Shown here: positions 19,197 through 29,200 of the stretch, one piece after another | Layout of the letters: every line of letters begins with the position of its first letter | Position numbering within the stretch: position 1 is the stretch's first letter | Assembly (NCBI RefSeq): GCF_018991925.1 | Contig: NW_024724238.1 | Coordinates: 87,501 to 151,500 of the forward strand | Source: Homarus americanus | Lineage: Eukaryota; Arthropoda; Malacostraca; Decapoda; Nephropidae | Direction of reading: 5' to 3' | DNA: 64,000 nucleotides | Notes under the pieces: model-generated | Told to the model about the DNA's origin: nothing | What the model saw: only the letters and a program-made list of their open reading frames with translations | Databases searched by the model: none | Made by a program: the position numbers and the translations under genes

Positions 19197-20407
19197 AATT
19201 GTTTTTATCCTCTTCGCCACTGATCGGGTTTGTTAGCCGCCTGATCGGTCACGTCTTTGATTATTTTTACTTTTCATTGATCTTCTTCACCAAAGATCGG
19301 CTCGCTAGCCGCCCGGACGATTGGTCACGCTCTGTCACGCACTGTTGGCAAATACTGGGCATGCACCGGCTCCTGAATGTACCCGAACCTGCTCCATGTT
19401 GGTCAAGTCTTGTCTTGAAAGAGCTCACACTCGGTGCCGTCACAACACTCTCTGGTAGATTGTTCCAAGAGTTCACAACCTCACTCCGAAAAAGTTTGCC
19501 CTCACTGTTTTCTGGACTTGGCGCTTCTTCAATCTTGAGCTGTGACCCTTGTAGGGCGAGCGTCCGCCAGCTCCAAGTAAGGACACTCAACTGAGTAGTG
19601 CCCTGAGATGCTTATACACTTTCAGGTCACCCTGCCCGTCTGTAGTATAAGCCAGGGCAAGTTCAGGCGCTCCAATCTTCAGGGTAGCTGAGGTGCCGAA
19701 GTGCAGGCACCAGTCTGGTGGCCCTCCTTGAACATTTTCAACCAACTGACAGTCCCTAGCATATCTCGGGGACCAGATGGGTGACAGTACCCAGATGGGG
19801 AAGCACTTTGTGATTTCTCCCTGCAAACGCTGTTTGTCGCTGAGTAGCCGACCCCACCAATTCCCCAGGGTATGCCTCGTGGTCTAGGTCAACCAGCGCC
19901 GCCATACATCACGGAGCGGGGTCAACTACTACCACGCCTACCCCCCCGCTATTTAAGACCTGACCTCGTGGTGACCTGTCTCTTTCTACCTACACCAACC
20001 AGCCAGCAACACCTACGACTGCCTGGCGGTCCGCTCCCGCCGGACACATGGCGACCCACAAGCTGTCCTTCGGGCACTCACCAACCAGCTCTCTACATCA
20101 CGCTTGTAACCATGCTGCCTTCCCAGCACCAAGCTGCATTGTACACCCAATACAACATGTATATAGAGAGCACATTGTGAGTTTCCTTTCTCCACCCCAT
20201 CCCGAGTGTGAACCAAACATCTTTAACCCCACAACTTCACTCCTGAAGATCTTTACGAGGGACGGACCGTCTAGATATCTGACCGACCTTCTTATAAGAC
20301 CCAATAATTTATTTGCCTGATTTACCTTCTTCTCGCAATGGCCAGAGAACTTCAGCTCATTGTCAATATACACACCTAGGTCCTTCTCACACACAGTCTC
20401 AACTGGT
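19197..20407 (-). mobile_element. LINE-C: 5'-truncated LINE copy in LTR-3 copy 2
   Basis: Minus-strand copy of the LINE-B family. The 3' UTR with hairpin units is at 19197-19335, the ORF2 tail runs to 19808, and a second piece at 20234-20407 continues ORF2 up to the VETVCEKDLG region. The gap is LTR-2 copy 2. Only the last ~800 bp of the LINE is present, a usual 5' truncation. It preserves GACTGTGTGTGAGAAGG where LINE-B has one more GT, and CGCCAAG where LINE-B has CGCAAG, showing that LINE-B carries the errors. Confidence 0.85.
19809..20233 (+). mobile_element. LTR-2 copy 2: 425-bp solo LTR
   Basis: Starts TGTGATTTCTCCC and ends ACCCCACA, and is flanked by ACTT at 19805-19808 and 20234-20237. 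It splits LINE-C, and joining the LINE sides leaves one ACTT. A CTATTTAAG box at about 19949 is a candidate core promoter. It matches the split copy at 12187-15054 in inverted orientation. Confidence 0.88.
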
Positions 20408-20983
20408 GCAGTCGCCCGCCATATTAAGTCAGTTTAACTCAGTGAATTTTGTGAATATCAGTGTTCATGTTAACAGTGAAATTGCCATTTTACCCAGTGA
20501 AAAGAATTAATGTAACGTAAATCGTCTGTCGTTGCTAGACGAAAGATTGTTTGTGATTGAGTTATTATTGACATCTCTGACGCTTTCCATCATTATCTCA
20601 GGCCCAGTGTGTGCGTCAGCTGAATACCCAGCAGACGTAGCGCATACCAGCTGGCTGTATTTTGAATATGTCGTTAATTTGGCAGGATTAAACTGTGCAA
20701 GTCCACACCCTGGGAACTAGCCCCAAACTCCCTCGCCGTGTGTCGTACTACAACCGACCACAACAACGATCTTCATTTGTTGTGGAGACACCAGTGTTAT
20801 ACCCTGGGGCTCCTACCGTTAAATGGGTCAAAGTATTATTTTTGGATATTATTGGGATAATTAGCCGAAATCTAGTTATCCCATGTTGAGTAGTGAACCC
20901 ATACAAAATTAATAGTATCAGTAATATGTGTTATGTATTGTATGCATCCTCCATATGTACTACCAACAGTTTTAGTGAAGGTA

Positions 20984-21151
20984 CAGTCACCAGTCCTGTC
21001 GCCTTCACCCTGAACCATGAACCCCGAGATTCAGACTCGTGAACCCGAAGCAGTAGACACTGATAATTTATTCTGTCCATAAATACTTCGGATTTAAGAG
21101 TCTGAATCTCGGGGTTCAGGGTGAGAGGCGACAGGACTTTTTGGGTGACTG
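20984..21151. mobile_element. Hairpin MITE (Tc1/mariner type, 168 bp)
   Basis: Long terminal inverted repeats begin CAGTCACC at 20984 and end GGTGACTG at 21151, with TA on both sides (20982-20983 and 21152-21153). The arms pair over about 50 bp (CCTGTCGCC, CACCCTGAACC, CCCCGAGATTCAGACTC and complements) around a short AT-rich loop. TA duplication and long arms indicate a non-autonomous Tc1/mariner derivative. No coding capacity. Confidence 0.85.
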
Positions 21152-21153
21152 TA

Positions 21154-22732
21154 TCATATGTAATATTGTTATGTGGGGTGTTCTTAATGTACAACCAGTA
21201 ATGATGTAAGAAGCGAGAGTATCTAATTGGAATTGCAGATGAGTAAAGCCAAGGAGTTGAACCTTGTAGTTGTATGTTAAGGAGATCTTTAACCAAATTT
21301 AATTTCATATTAATAGACCATTTTAGAGTATGTTAGGGGACTATTTTTTCCTCAGTATCTACCTTTATTCTTGTCCAATAGGTTGATACCAGAATTACAG
21401 ATCCCATGTGCCCTAACCTCGCCATGCTACCAAAGGTCAGAGGTTATGAAGTAACTATAGGAAATGAAAATAACATAGAATAAATGGAAATAAGGAAAAG
21501 AAAGAAGTATGAAATAAGAAAATAAGGGTAAAGAAAGAGAAACAGAAAGAAAAAGAACAAAACGCCCCGCCATTATAACACCACACCACGCCCACTACAC
21601 CAAGCCCACCACACCACGCCCACCACACCATCACATCCACGCCCACCACAGCGTTTTGTACAGATCAGCTTTATTTTTAGAGAGAGAAAGAAAACGAGGA
21701 AAATCAGTGGTTGAGCAGGTTAGGATAAGTCCATAAATTGAAGAACTTGTGAAGGAACAGTACTAGTTCGTGGGCTTGACCTCGCTATTGACCAGCTAAA
21801 CCAATATGGTTGGACGGGTGTACTGGGCAGGCTATTGTAGACCTTAGATTTGGTTATCAGACGAACTGCCCACAATGGCGGTTTTGGCAGTAGCCAACCA
21901 ATCCTACCCGATATTCAGGAGTTTTGCTGTTTCATATTCCGCAGACCCTACTGGCGGATGTTGGTCTAGGGAGGTTGTCTATTACCTGGCCGTAAAGATT
22001 GGGGTCGTAATGGACTTCTTGAGGTTTGGTAACTTCTGGAAACCATCTTTGGTTGTCGTTGTCTGGTGGGAGTTTTTGTAGGAGTTCTTGCTCTGGCCAG
22101 GTTGTGTAGCTGCTGGCTGATGGGTCTCACCCAAGTCTCTGTGTGTCTCGACTGTGGTTAGATTATTATAGGTTTTAACATTTGAGTGGTGGTGGTGGTG
22201 TTGAGGCATTACTAGGCATGTTAGGGTTAGTATAATGAATACATTACCGGGCGTAGTTCAATCAACTCTTTTCATTTTCTTTCTTTTTGCCGTTTCCTTT
22301 CTGGTGTTGACAGGGAAGGAATAGCTATAAGGTGTACTGTTGTGCCCTGCCCTCACCAAGTCATTGTCCATCGAAGACACATAATATGGTTTTTTCCTTT
22401 GTTGTAAGTGAGGTCAAGAAGGCATCATTTAGTTTCAGTAGAGTCTCGGTGTTGTTTTTTGCCGCCGTTTTAGTGATCATCATCGAGCATTGTCTAGTAT
22501 CAGTCGCTTGGTAGGACGTGAGGTGGAGGTGAGATGAGTTGGTCAGAGTAAGGTGATGACTTCACCTCCTCCTCCCTCCCTACTGCCTTTCCTCCTCCCT
22601 CCTTCCTTCCTCTCCCTCACTCCCTCCTTCCTTCAGCCATCCTTCCTCCCCTCCATTCATCCCTCCCTCCCTCCCTCCCTCCATCCATCCATCTTCCTTC
22701 CTCCTTCTCTTCTCCTATCCTTAATATGAAGA
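21154..22732. other. Noncoding stretch with simple repeats
   Basis: No gene recognised. It includes an ACCACGCCCACC-type minisatellite at about 21575-21655 and a long polypyrimidine tract (CCTCCCT/CCTTCC units) at about 22560-22720. The rest looks single-copy. Confidence 0.5.
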
Positions 22733-23110
22733 GGGGATTTTTATTGGGCAGCCCCTACATCCTTGTGTAAGGTAAAGCGCAGAAGCGTTTACAGCGCCCA
22801 ACAGGAAGCATGCTAAGTTTATACTTGCCTTTATGTCGCGAGTTAAGGGCGTAGAAGCCTGAAGAGTCAAGGGAGTAGAAGCCTGAAGATTCAATGGTTA
22901 ATGTCATCAAGCTATTGGAAGCTCCAACAACTCCTTGAATACGAATTTGCAACTTTCGATTTACAACAGGTACCTACTTTACTGCTAGGTGAACAGGGAC
23001 TAATGGGGCTAGGACGTATGTCCAAACAACTTCCACCGGACCGGGAATCGAACCCGTGATATCTCACTTGCGAGGCAAGAGCGGTACAGCTCTACCACCA
23101 GCGCACCCGG
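22733..23110 (-). mobile_element. SINE-1: tRNA-derived SINE (minus strand)
   Basis: On the minus strand a tRNA-like head occupies 23110 to about 23037, with an A box TGGTGGTAGAGC (23089-23100) and a B box GGTTCGATTCCC (23043-23054), the internal RNA polymerase III promoter. A ~300-bp body follows and ends in CCCAATAAAAATCCCC near 22733. The body recurs at 40468-40736. The anticodon stem is imperfect, so it is a SINE head and not a functional tRNA. Confidence 0.75.
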
Positions 23111-23283
23111 GGAGAGGCAATACTGGTGATGCACCATAGGGAAGGTGTGGACCTCCCTCCCTTCCGTCCTCCCTGTCCTCCTGCCACCTTGACCAGTGAA
23201 TGGGGGCCGACGGGGGGAGGAAGGAAGTGTTCCTCCTCCAGGTCACACGCCATCTTGTGAGGAGTTAAAAAGTGCTTACCTTC

Positions 23284-26200
23284 TGATGAGCCTTGTAGAG
23301 CTGTAGATCCGTGAAGAGCTGTAGATCCGTGAAGAGCTGTAGATCCGTGAAGAGATGTAGATCCTGTAGAGCTGTAGAGCCTTGTAGAGCTGTAGATCCT
23401 TAGAGCTGTGGATCCGTGAAGAGCTGTAGATCCTTGTAGAGCTGTAGAGCCTTGTAGAGGCAGATTTGCAGAGCTGGACCTCAAGATGGAGAGCCTGTAG
23501 AGCTAGATCTTGTAGAGAGGATCCAAGGAAGAGTTGTAGAGCTGTAGATCCTTGTAGAGCTGTAGAGCTGTAGAGCTGTAGATCCGTGAAGAGCTGCAGA
23601 TCCTTGCAGAGCTGTAGAGTCTTGTAGAGCTGTAGATCCTTGTAGAGCTGTAGATCCGAGAGCTGCAGATCCTTGCAGAGCTGTACATCCTTCGAGAGCT
23701 GTAGATCCTTGTAGAGCTGTAGATCTGTAGAGCTGCAGATCCTTGCAGAGCTAGATCCTTGTAGAGCTGTAGATCCTGTAGAGCTGTAGATCCTGCAGAG
23801 CTGTACATCCTTCGAGAGCTGTAGATCCAGAGCTGTATATCCTTAGAGCAGATCCTGCAGAGCTGTAGATCCTCTAGAGCTGTAGATCCCTGTCTCAGAG
23901 CTGTAGATCCTTGTAGAGCTGTAGATCCTTGTAGAGCTGTGATCCTTGCAGAGCTGTACATCCTTCAGAGCTGTAGATCCCTGTAGAGCTGGAGATCCTG
24001 TAGAGCTGTAGATCCTGTATAGCTGTAGATCCTGCAGAGCTGTGATCCTGTAGAGCTGTAGATCCTTGAGAGCTGAGATCTCAGAGCTGTAGATCCCTGA
24101 GAGCTGTAGATCCTGTAGAGCTGGATCCCAGAGCAGATCCTGTAGAGCAGATCCTGAGAGCTGTAGATCCTTGTAGAGCTGTAGATCCTGCAGACCTGTA
24201 GGTGAGATCCTGTAGAGCTGTAGATCCTGTAGAGCTGTAGATCCCAGAGCTAGATCCTGTAGAGCTGTAGATCCTGTAGAGCTGTAGATCCCTGCAGCTG
24301 TAGATCCTTGTAGAGCTGTAGATCCTGCAGAGCTGTAGACCTGTAGAGCGAGATCCTGTAGAGCTGTAGATCCTTGAGACACATCCCGAGAGCTGTACAT
24401 CCTTGTAGAGCTGTACATCCTTCTAGAGCTGTAGATCCTGTAGAGCTGCAGATCCTAGAGCTAGATCCTGTAGAGCTGTAGATCCTTGTAGGGCTGTAGA
24501 TCCTTGTAGAGCTGTAGATCCTGTAGAGCTGTAGATCCTCAGAGCTAGATCCAGAGCTGTGATCCTTGTAGAGCTGTAGATCCTTGTAGAGCTGTAGATC
24601 CTGTAGAGCTGTAGATCCTTGCAGAGCTGTAGCATCCGTGAGCTGTAGATCCTTGTAGCCAGATCCTTGCAGAGCTGTACATCCTTCTGAGAGCTGTAGA
24701 TCCTTGTAGAGCTGCAGATCCTTGTAGAGCTGTAGATCCTTGTAGAGCTGTAGATCCTGTAGAGCTGTAGATCCTTGTAGAGCTGTAGATCCTTGTAGAG
24801 CTGTAGATCCAGTGAAGAGCGTAGATCCTTCGAGAGCTGTAGATCCTTGTAGAGCTGTATCCTTGTAGAGCTGTAGATCCTTACAGAGCTGTAGATCCTT
24901 CGAGAGCTGTAGATCCTTGTAGAGCTGTAGACGAGCTGTAGATCCTTGTAGAGCTGTAGATCCTTGTAGAGCTGTAGATCCTTGTAGAACTGTAGATCCT
25001 TTGAGAGCTGTAGATCCTTGTAGAGCTGTAGATCCTTGTAGAGCTGTAGATCCATGAAGAGCGCATCCTTCTGAGAGCTGTAGATCCTTGTAGAGCTGCA
25101 GATCCTTGTAGAGCTGTAGATCCTTGTAGAGCTGTAGATCCTTGTAGAGCTGTAGATCCATGAAGAGCTGTACATCCCTTCGGAGAGCTGTAGATCCTTG
25201 TAGAGCTGTAGATCCTTGTAGAGCTGTAGATCCTTGTAGAGCTGTAGATCCATGAAGAGCTGTACATCCTTCGAGAGCTGTGGATCCTAGAGCTAGATCC
25301 TTGTAGAGCTGTAGATCCTGTAGAGCTGTAGATCCATGAAGAGCTGTACATCCTTTCGAGAGCTGTAGCCTTGTAGAGCTGTAGATCCTTGTAGAGCTGT
25401 AGATCCTTGTAGAGCTGTAGATCCATGAAGAGCTGTACATCCTTCGAGAGCTGTAGAGCCTTTGCAGAGCTGTAGATCTTTGTAGAGATGTAGATCCTTG
25501 TATAGCTGTAGATCCTTGTAGAGCTGTAGAGCTGTACATCCGTGAAGAGCTGTAGATCCTTCTAGAGCTGTAGATCCTGTAGAGCTGTACATCCTTCGAG
25601 AGCTGTAGATCCTGTAGAGCTGCAGATCTCTGCAGAGCTGTACATCCTTTCGAGAGCTGTAGAGCCTTGCAGAGCTGTAGATCTTGTAGAGATGTAGATC
25701 CTTGTATAGCTGTAGATCCTTGTAGAGCTGTAGAGCTGTAGATCCGTGAAGAGCTGTAGATCCTTGTAGAGCTTGTAGACTTGTAGAGCTGTAGATCCTG
25801 AAGAGCTGTAGATCCGTGAAGAGCTGTGATCCTTGTAGAGCTGTAGATCCTTGTAGAGGCAGATCCTTGTAGAGCTGCAGATCCTTGTAGAGCTGTAGAT
25901 CCTTGTAGAGATGTAGATCCGTGTAGAGCTTGTAGAGCTGTAGATCCTTGTAGAGCTGTAGATCCTTGTAGAGCTGCAGATCCTTGTAGAGCTGTAGATC
26001 CTTGTAGAACTGTAGATCCTTGTAGAGATGTAGATCCTTGTAGAGCTGTAGATCCTTGTAGAGCTGTACATCCTTCGAGAGCTGTAGATCCATGAAGAGC
26101 TGTAGATCCTTGTAGAGCTGTAGATCCTTGTAGAGCTGCAGATCCTTGTAGAGCTGTAGATCCTTGTAGAACTGTAGATCCTTGTAGAGATGTAGATCCT

Positions 26201-29200
26201 TGTAGAGCTGTAGATCCTGTAGAGCTATAGATCCTGTAGAGCTGCAGATCCATGAAGAGCTGTAGATCCTTGTAGAGCTGTAGATCCCAGAGCTGTAGAT
26301 CCTGTAGAGCTGCAGATCCTGTAGAGCTGTAGATCCTGTAGAGCTGTAGATCCTTGTAGAGCCAGATCCTGTAGAGCCAGATCCTTGTAGAGCTGTAGAT
26401 CCTTGTAGAGCTGTAGATCCTGTAGAGCTGCAGATCCTTGTAGAGCTGTAGATCCTTGTAGAACTGTAGATCCTTGTAGAGATGTAGATCCCTGTAGAGC
26501 TGTAGATCCTGTAGAGCTGTAGATCCTGTAGAGCCAGTAGATCCTTGTAGAGCTGTAGATCCTTGTAGAGCTGCAGATCCTTGTAGAGCTGTAGATCCCA
26601 GAGCTGTAGATCCTTGTAGAGCTGTAGATCCCAGAGCTGTAGATCCTTGTAGAGCTGCAGATCCTGTAGAGCTGTAGATCCTTGTAGAGCTGTAGATCCT
26701 TGTAGAGCTGTAGATCCTAGTAGAGCTAGATCCTTGTAGAGCTGCAGATCCTAGTAGAGCTGTAGATCCTAGTAGAGCTGCAGATCCCAGTAGAGCTGCA
26801 GATCCTATAGAGCTGCAGATCCTAGTAGAGCTGCAGATCCTAGTAGAGCTGCAGATCTGTAGAGCTGCAGATCCTTGTAGAGCTGTAGATCCTGTAGAGC
26901 TGCAGATCCTAGTAGAGCTGCAGATCCAGTAGAGCTGCAGATCCTAGTAGAGCTGCAGATCCTGTAGAGCTGTAGATCCTGTAGAGCTGCAGATCCTAGT
27001 AGAGCTGTAGATCCTAGTAGAGCTGTAGATCCATGTAGAGCTGCAGATCCTAGTAGAGCTGCAGATCCTGTAGAGCTGTAGATCCTGTAGAACTGTAGAT
27101 CCTAGTAGAGCTGCAGATCCTGTAGAGCTGTAGATCCTTGTAGAGCTGTAGATCCTGTAGAGCTGCAGATCCTAGTAGAGCTGCAGATCCTAGAGCTAGA
27201 TCCTAGAGCTGCAGATCCCAGAGCTGTAGATCCTGTAGAGCTAGATCCTGGAGAGCTGCAGATCCTGTAGAGCTGTAGATCCCAGAGCTGCAGATCCTAG
27301 TAGAGCTGTAGATCCTGTAGAGCTGCAGATCCTAGTAGAGCTGCAGATCCTGTAGAGCTGTAGATCCTGTGAGCTGCAGATCCTAGTAGAGCTGTAGATC
27401 TCAGAGCTGCAGATCCTAGTAGAGCTGCAGATCCTTGTAGAGCTGTAGATCCTTGTAGAGCTGTAGATCCTTGTAGAGATGAGATCTGTAGAGCTGCAGA
27501 TCCTAGTAGAGCTGTAGATCCTTGTAGAGCTGTAGATCCTTGTAGAGCTGCAGATCCCAGTAGAGCTGTAGATCCTTGTAGAGCTGTAGATCTCAGAGCT
27601 GCAGATCCTTGTAGAGCTGTAGATCCTGTAGAGCTGTAGATCCTTGTAGAGCTGTAGATCCCAGAGCTGCAGATCCTTGTAGAACTGTAGATCCCAGAGC
27701 TGTAGATCCTGTAGAGCTGTAGATCCCAGAGCTGTGATCCTGTAGAACGCAGATCCCAGAGATGTAGATCCCTGTAGAGCTGTAGATCCTTGTAGAGCTG
27801 CAGATCCTTGTAGAACTGTAGATCCTGTAGAGATGTAGATCCTTGTAGAGCTGCAGATCCTGTAGATCTGTAGAGCTGTAGATCCTTGTAGAGCTGCAGA
27901 TCCTAGTAACTGTGATCCTTGTAGAGCTGTAGATCCTAGAGCTGCAGATCCGTGACTGTAGATCTTAGAGCTGTAGATCCTGTAGAGCTGTAATCAGAGC
28001 TGTGGATCCTTGTAGAACTGTAGATCCTTGTAGAGATGTAGATCCTTGTAGAGCTGTAGAGCCTTGTAGACCTGTAGAGCCTTGTAGAGCTGTACAGCCT
28101 TGTAGAGCTGTAGATCCATGTAGAGCTTTAGATCCTTGTAGACCTGTACATCCTTGAAAAGTCTTGTAGACCCCCTAGAGATTGTAGAGCTGTAGGGCCG
28201 GAAAGACCTGTTGAAACTTGTAGAGCTGTAGAGCCTTGTAGACCTGTAGAGCCTTGTAGACCTGTGGATCCTTGTGGACCTGTGGAGCCTTGTAGACCTG
28301 TGTGGAGCCAAGTGGACCTGTAGAGCCTTGTAGACTTGTGGATCCTTGTGGACCTGTGGAGCCTTGTGGACCTGTGGAGCCTTTGGACCTGTGGAGCCTT
28401 GTGGACCCGTGGAGCCCTGTAGACCTGTGGAGCCTTGTGGACCTGAAGAGCCTTGTGGACCTGAAGAGCCCTGTGGACGTGTGGAGCCTTGTGGACCTGT
28501 GGAGCCTTGTGGACCTGAAGAGCCTTGTGGACCTGTGGGCCTTGTAGACCTGTAGAGCCTTGTAGACCTGTAGAGCCTTGTAGACCTGTGGAGCCAGGGA
28601 CCTGTAGGGCCTTGTAGACCTGTGGAGCCTTGTGGACCTGTAGGGCCTTGTAGACCTGTAGAGCTTTGTGGACCTGTGAAGCCCTGTAGACCTGTGGAGC
28701 GTTGTGGACATGAAGAGCCTTGTGGACCTGTGGAGCCTTGTGGACCTGTGGAGCCTTGTGGACCTGAAGAGCCTTGTGGACCTGTGGAGCCTTGTAGACC
28801 TGTAGAGCCTTGTAGACCTGTAGAGCCTTGTAGACCTGTGGAGCCTTGTAGACCTGTAGAGCCTTGTAGACCTGTAGAGCCTTGTAGACCTGTGGAGCCT
28901 TGTGGACCTGTAGACCCTTGTAGACCTGTGGAGCCTTGTGGACCTGTGGAGCCTTGTAGACCTGTAGAGCTTTGTGGACCTGTGGAGCCCTGTAGACCTG
29001 TGGACCCTTGTGGACCTGAAGAGCCTTGTGGACCTGTGGAGCCTTGTAGACCTGTGGAGCCTTGTGACCTGTGAGCCCTGTGACCTGTAGAGCCTTAGAC
29101 CTGTGGAGCCTTGTGGACCTGCAGAGCCTTGCAGACCTCTGGAGCCTTATGGACCTGAAGAGCCTTGTAGACCTGTAGAGCCTTGTAGACCTGTAGAGCC

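Larger units (their letters stand above)
17933..20905 (+). mobile_element. LTR-3 copy 2, carrying a nested LINE and LTR-2
   Basis: Begins TGTAACGATGACGGTCG and matches LTR-3 copy 1 in blocks: CATATTACGCTCAATAGCCC, the AGATCCATTG and CAAGTAAGTGAGTG segments, a TATA box CGTATATAAG near 19149, and CCATATTAAGTCAGTTTAAC after the insertion. Similarity is last clear near 20905 (the GGATAATTAG...TAGTTATCCC palindrome). Blocks near the start are partly repeated (about 17933-18360 and 18410-18840), so an internal duplication is likely. The 3' end was not resolved. It lies directly against LINE-A. Confidence 0.65.

Noticed and set aside
23037..23110. A functional tRNA gene on the minus strand
   Set aside because: The anticodon stem is imperfect and the sequence continues into a SINE body with a poly(A)-type tail.
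24250..26253. A 667-codon minus-strand frame rich in GSTALQ and LQLYKD
   Set aside because: It is the 18-bp satellite read through; the unit has no stop in any minus frame, and the other two frames are equally open nearby.
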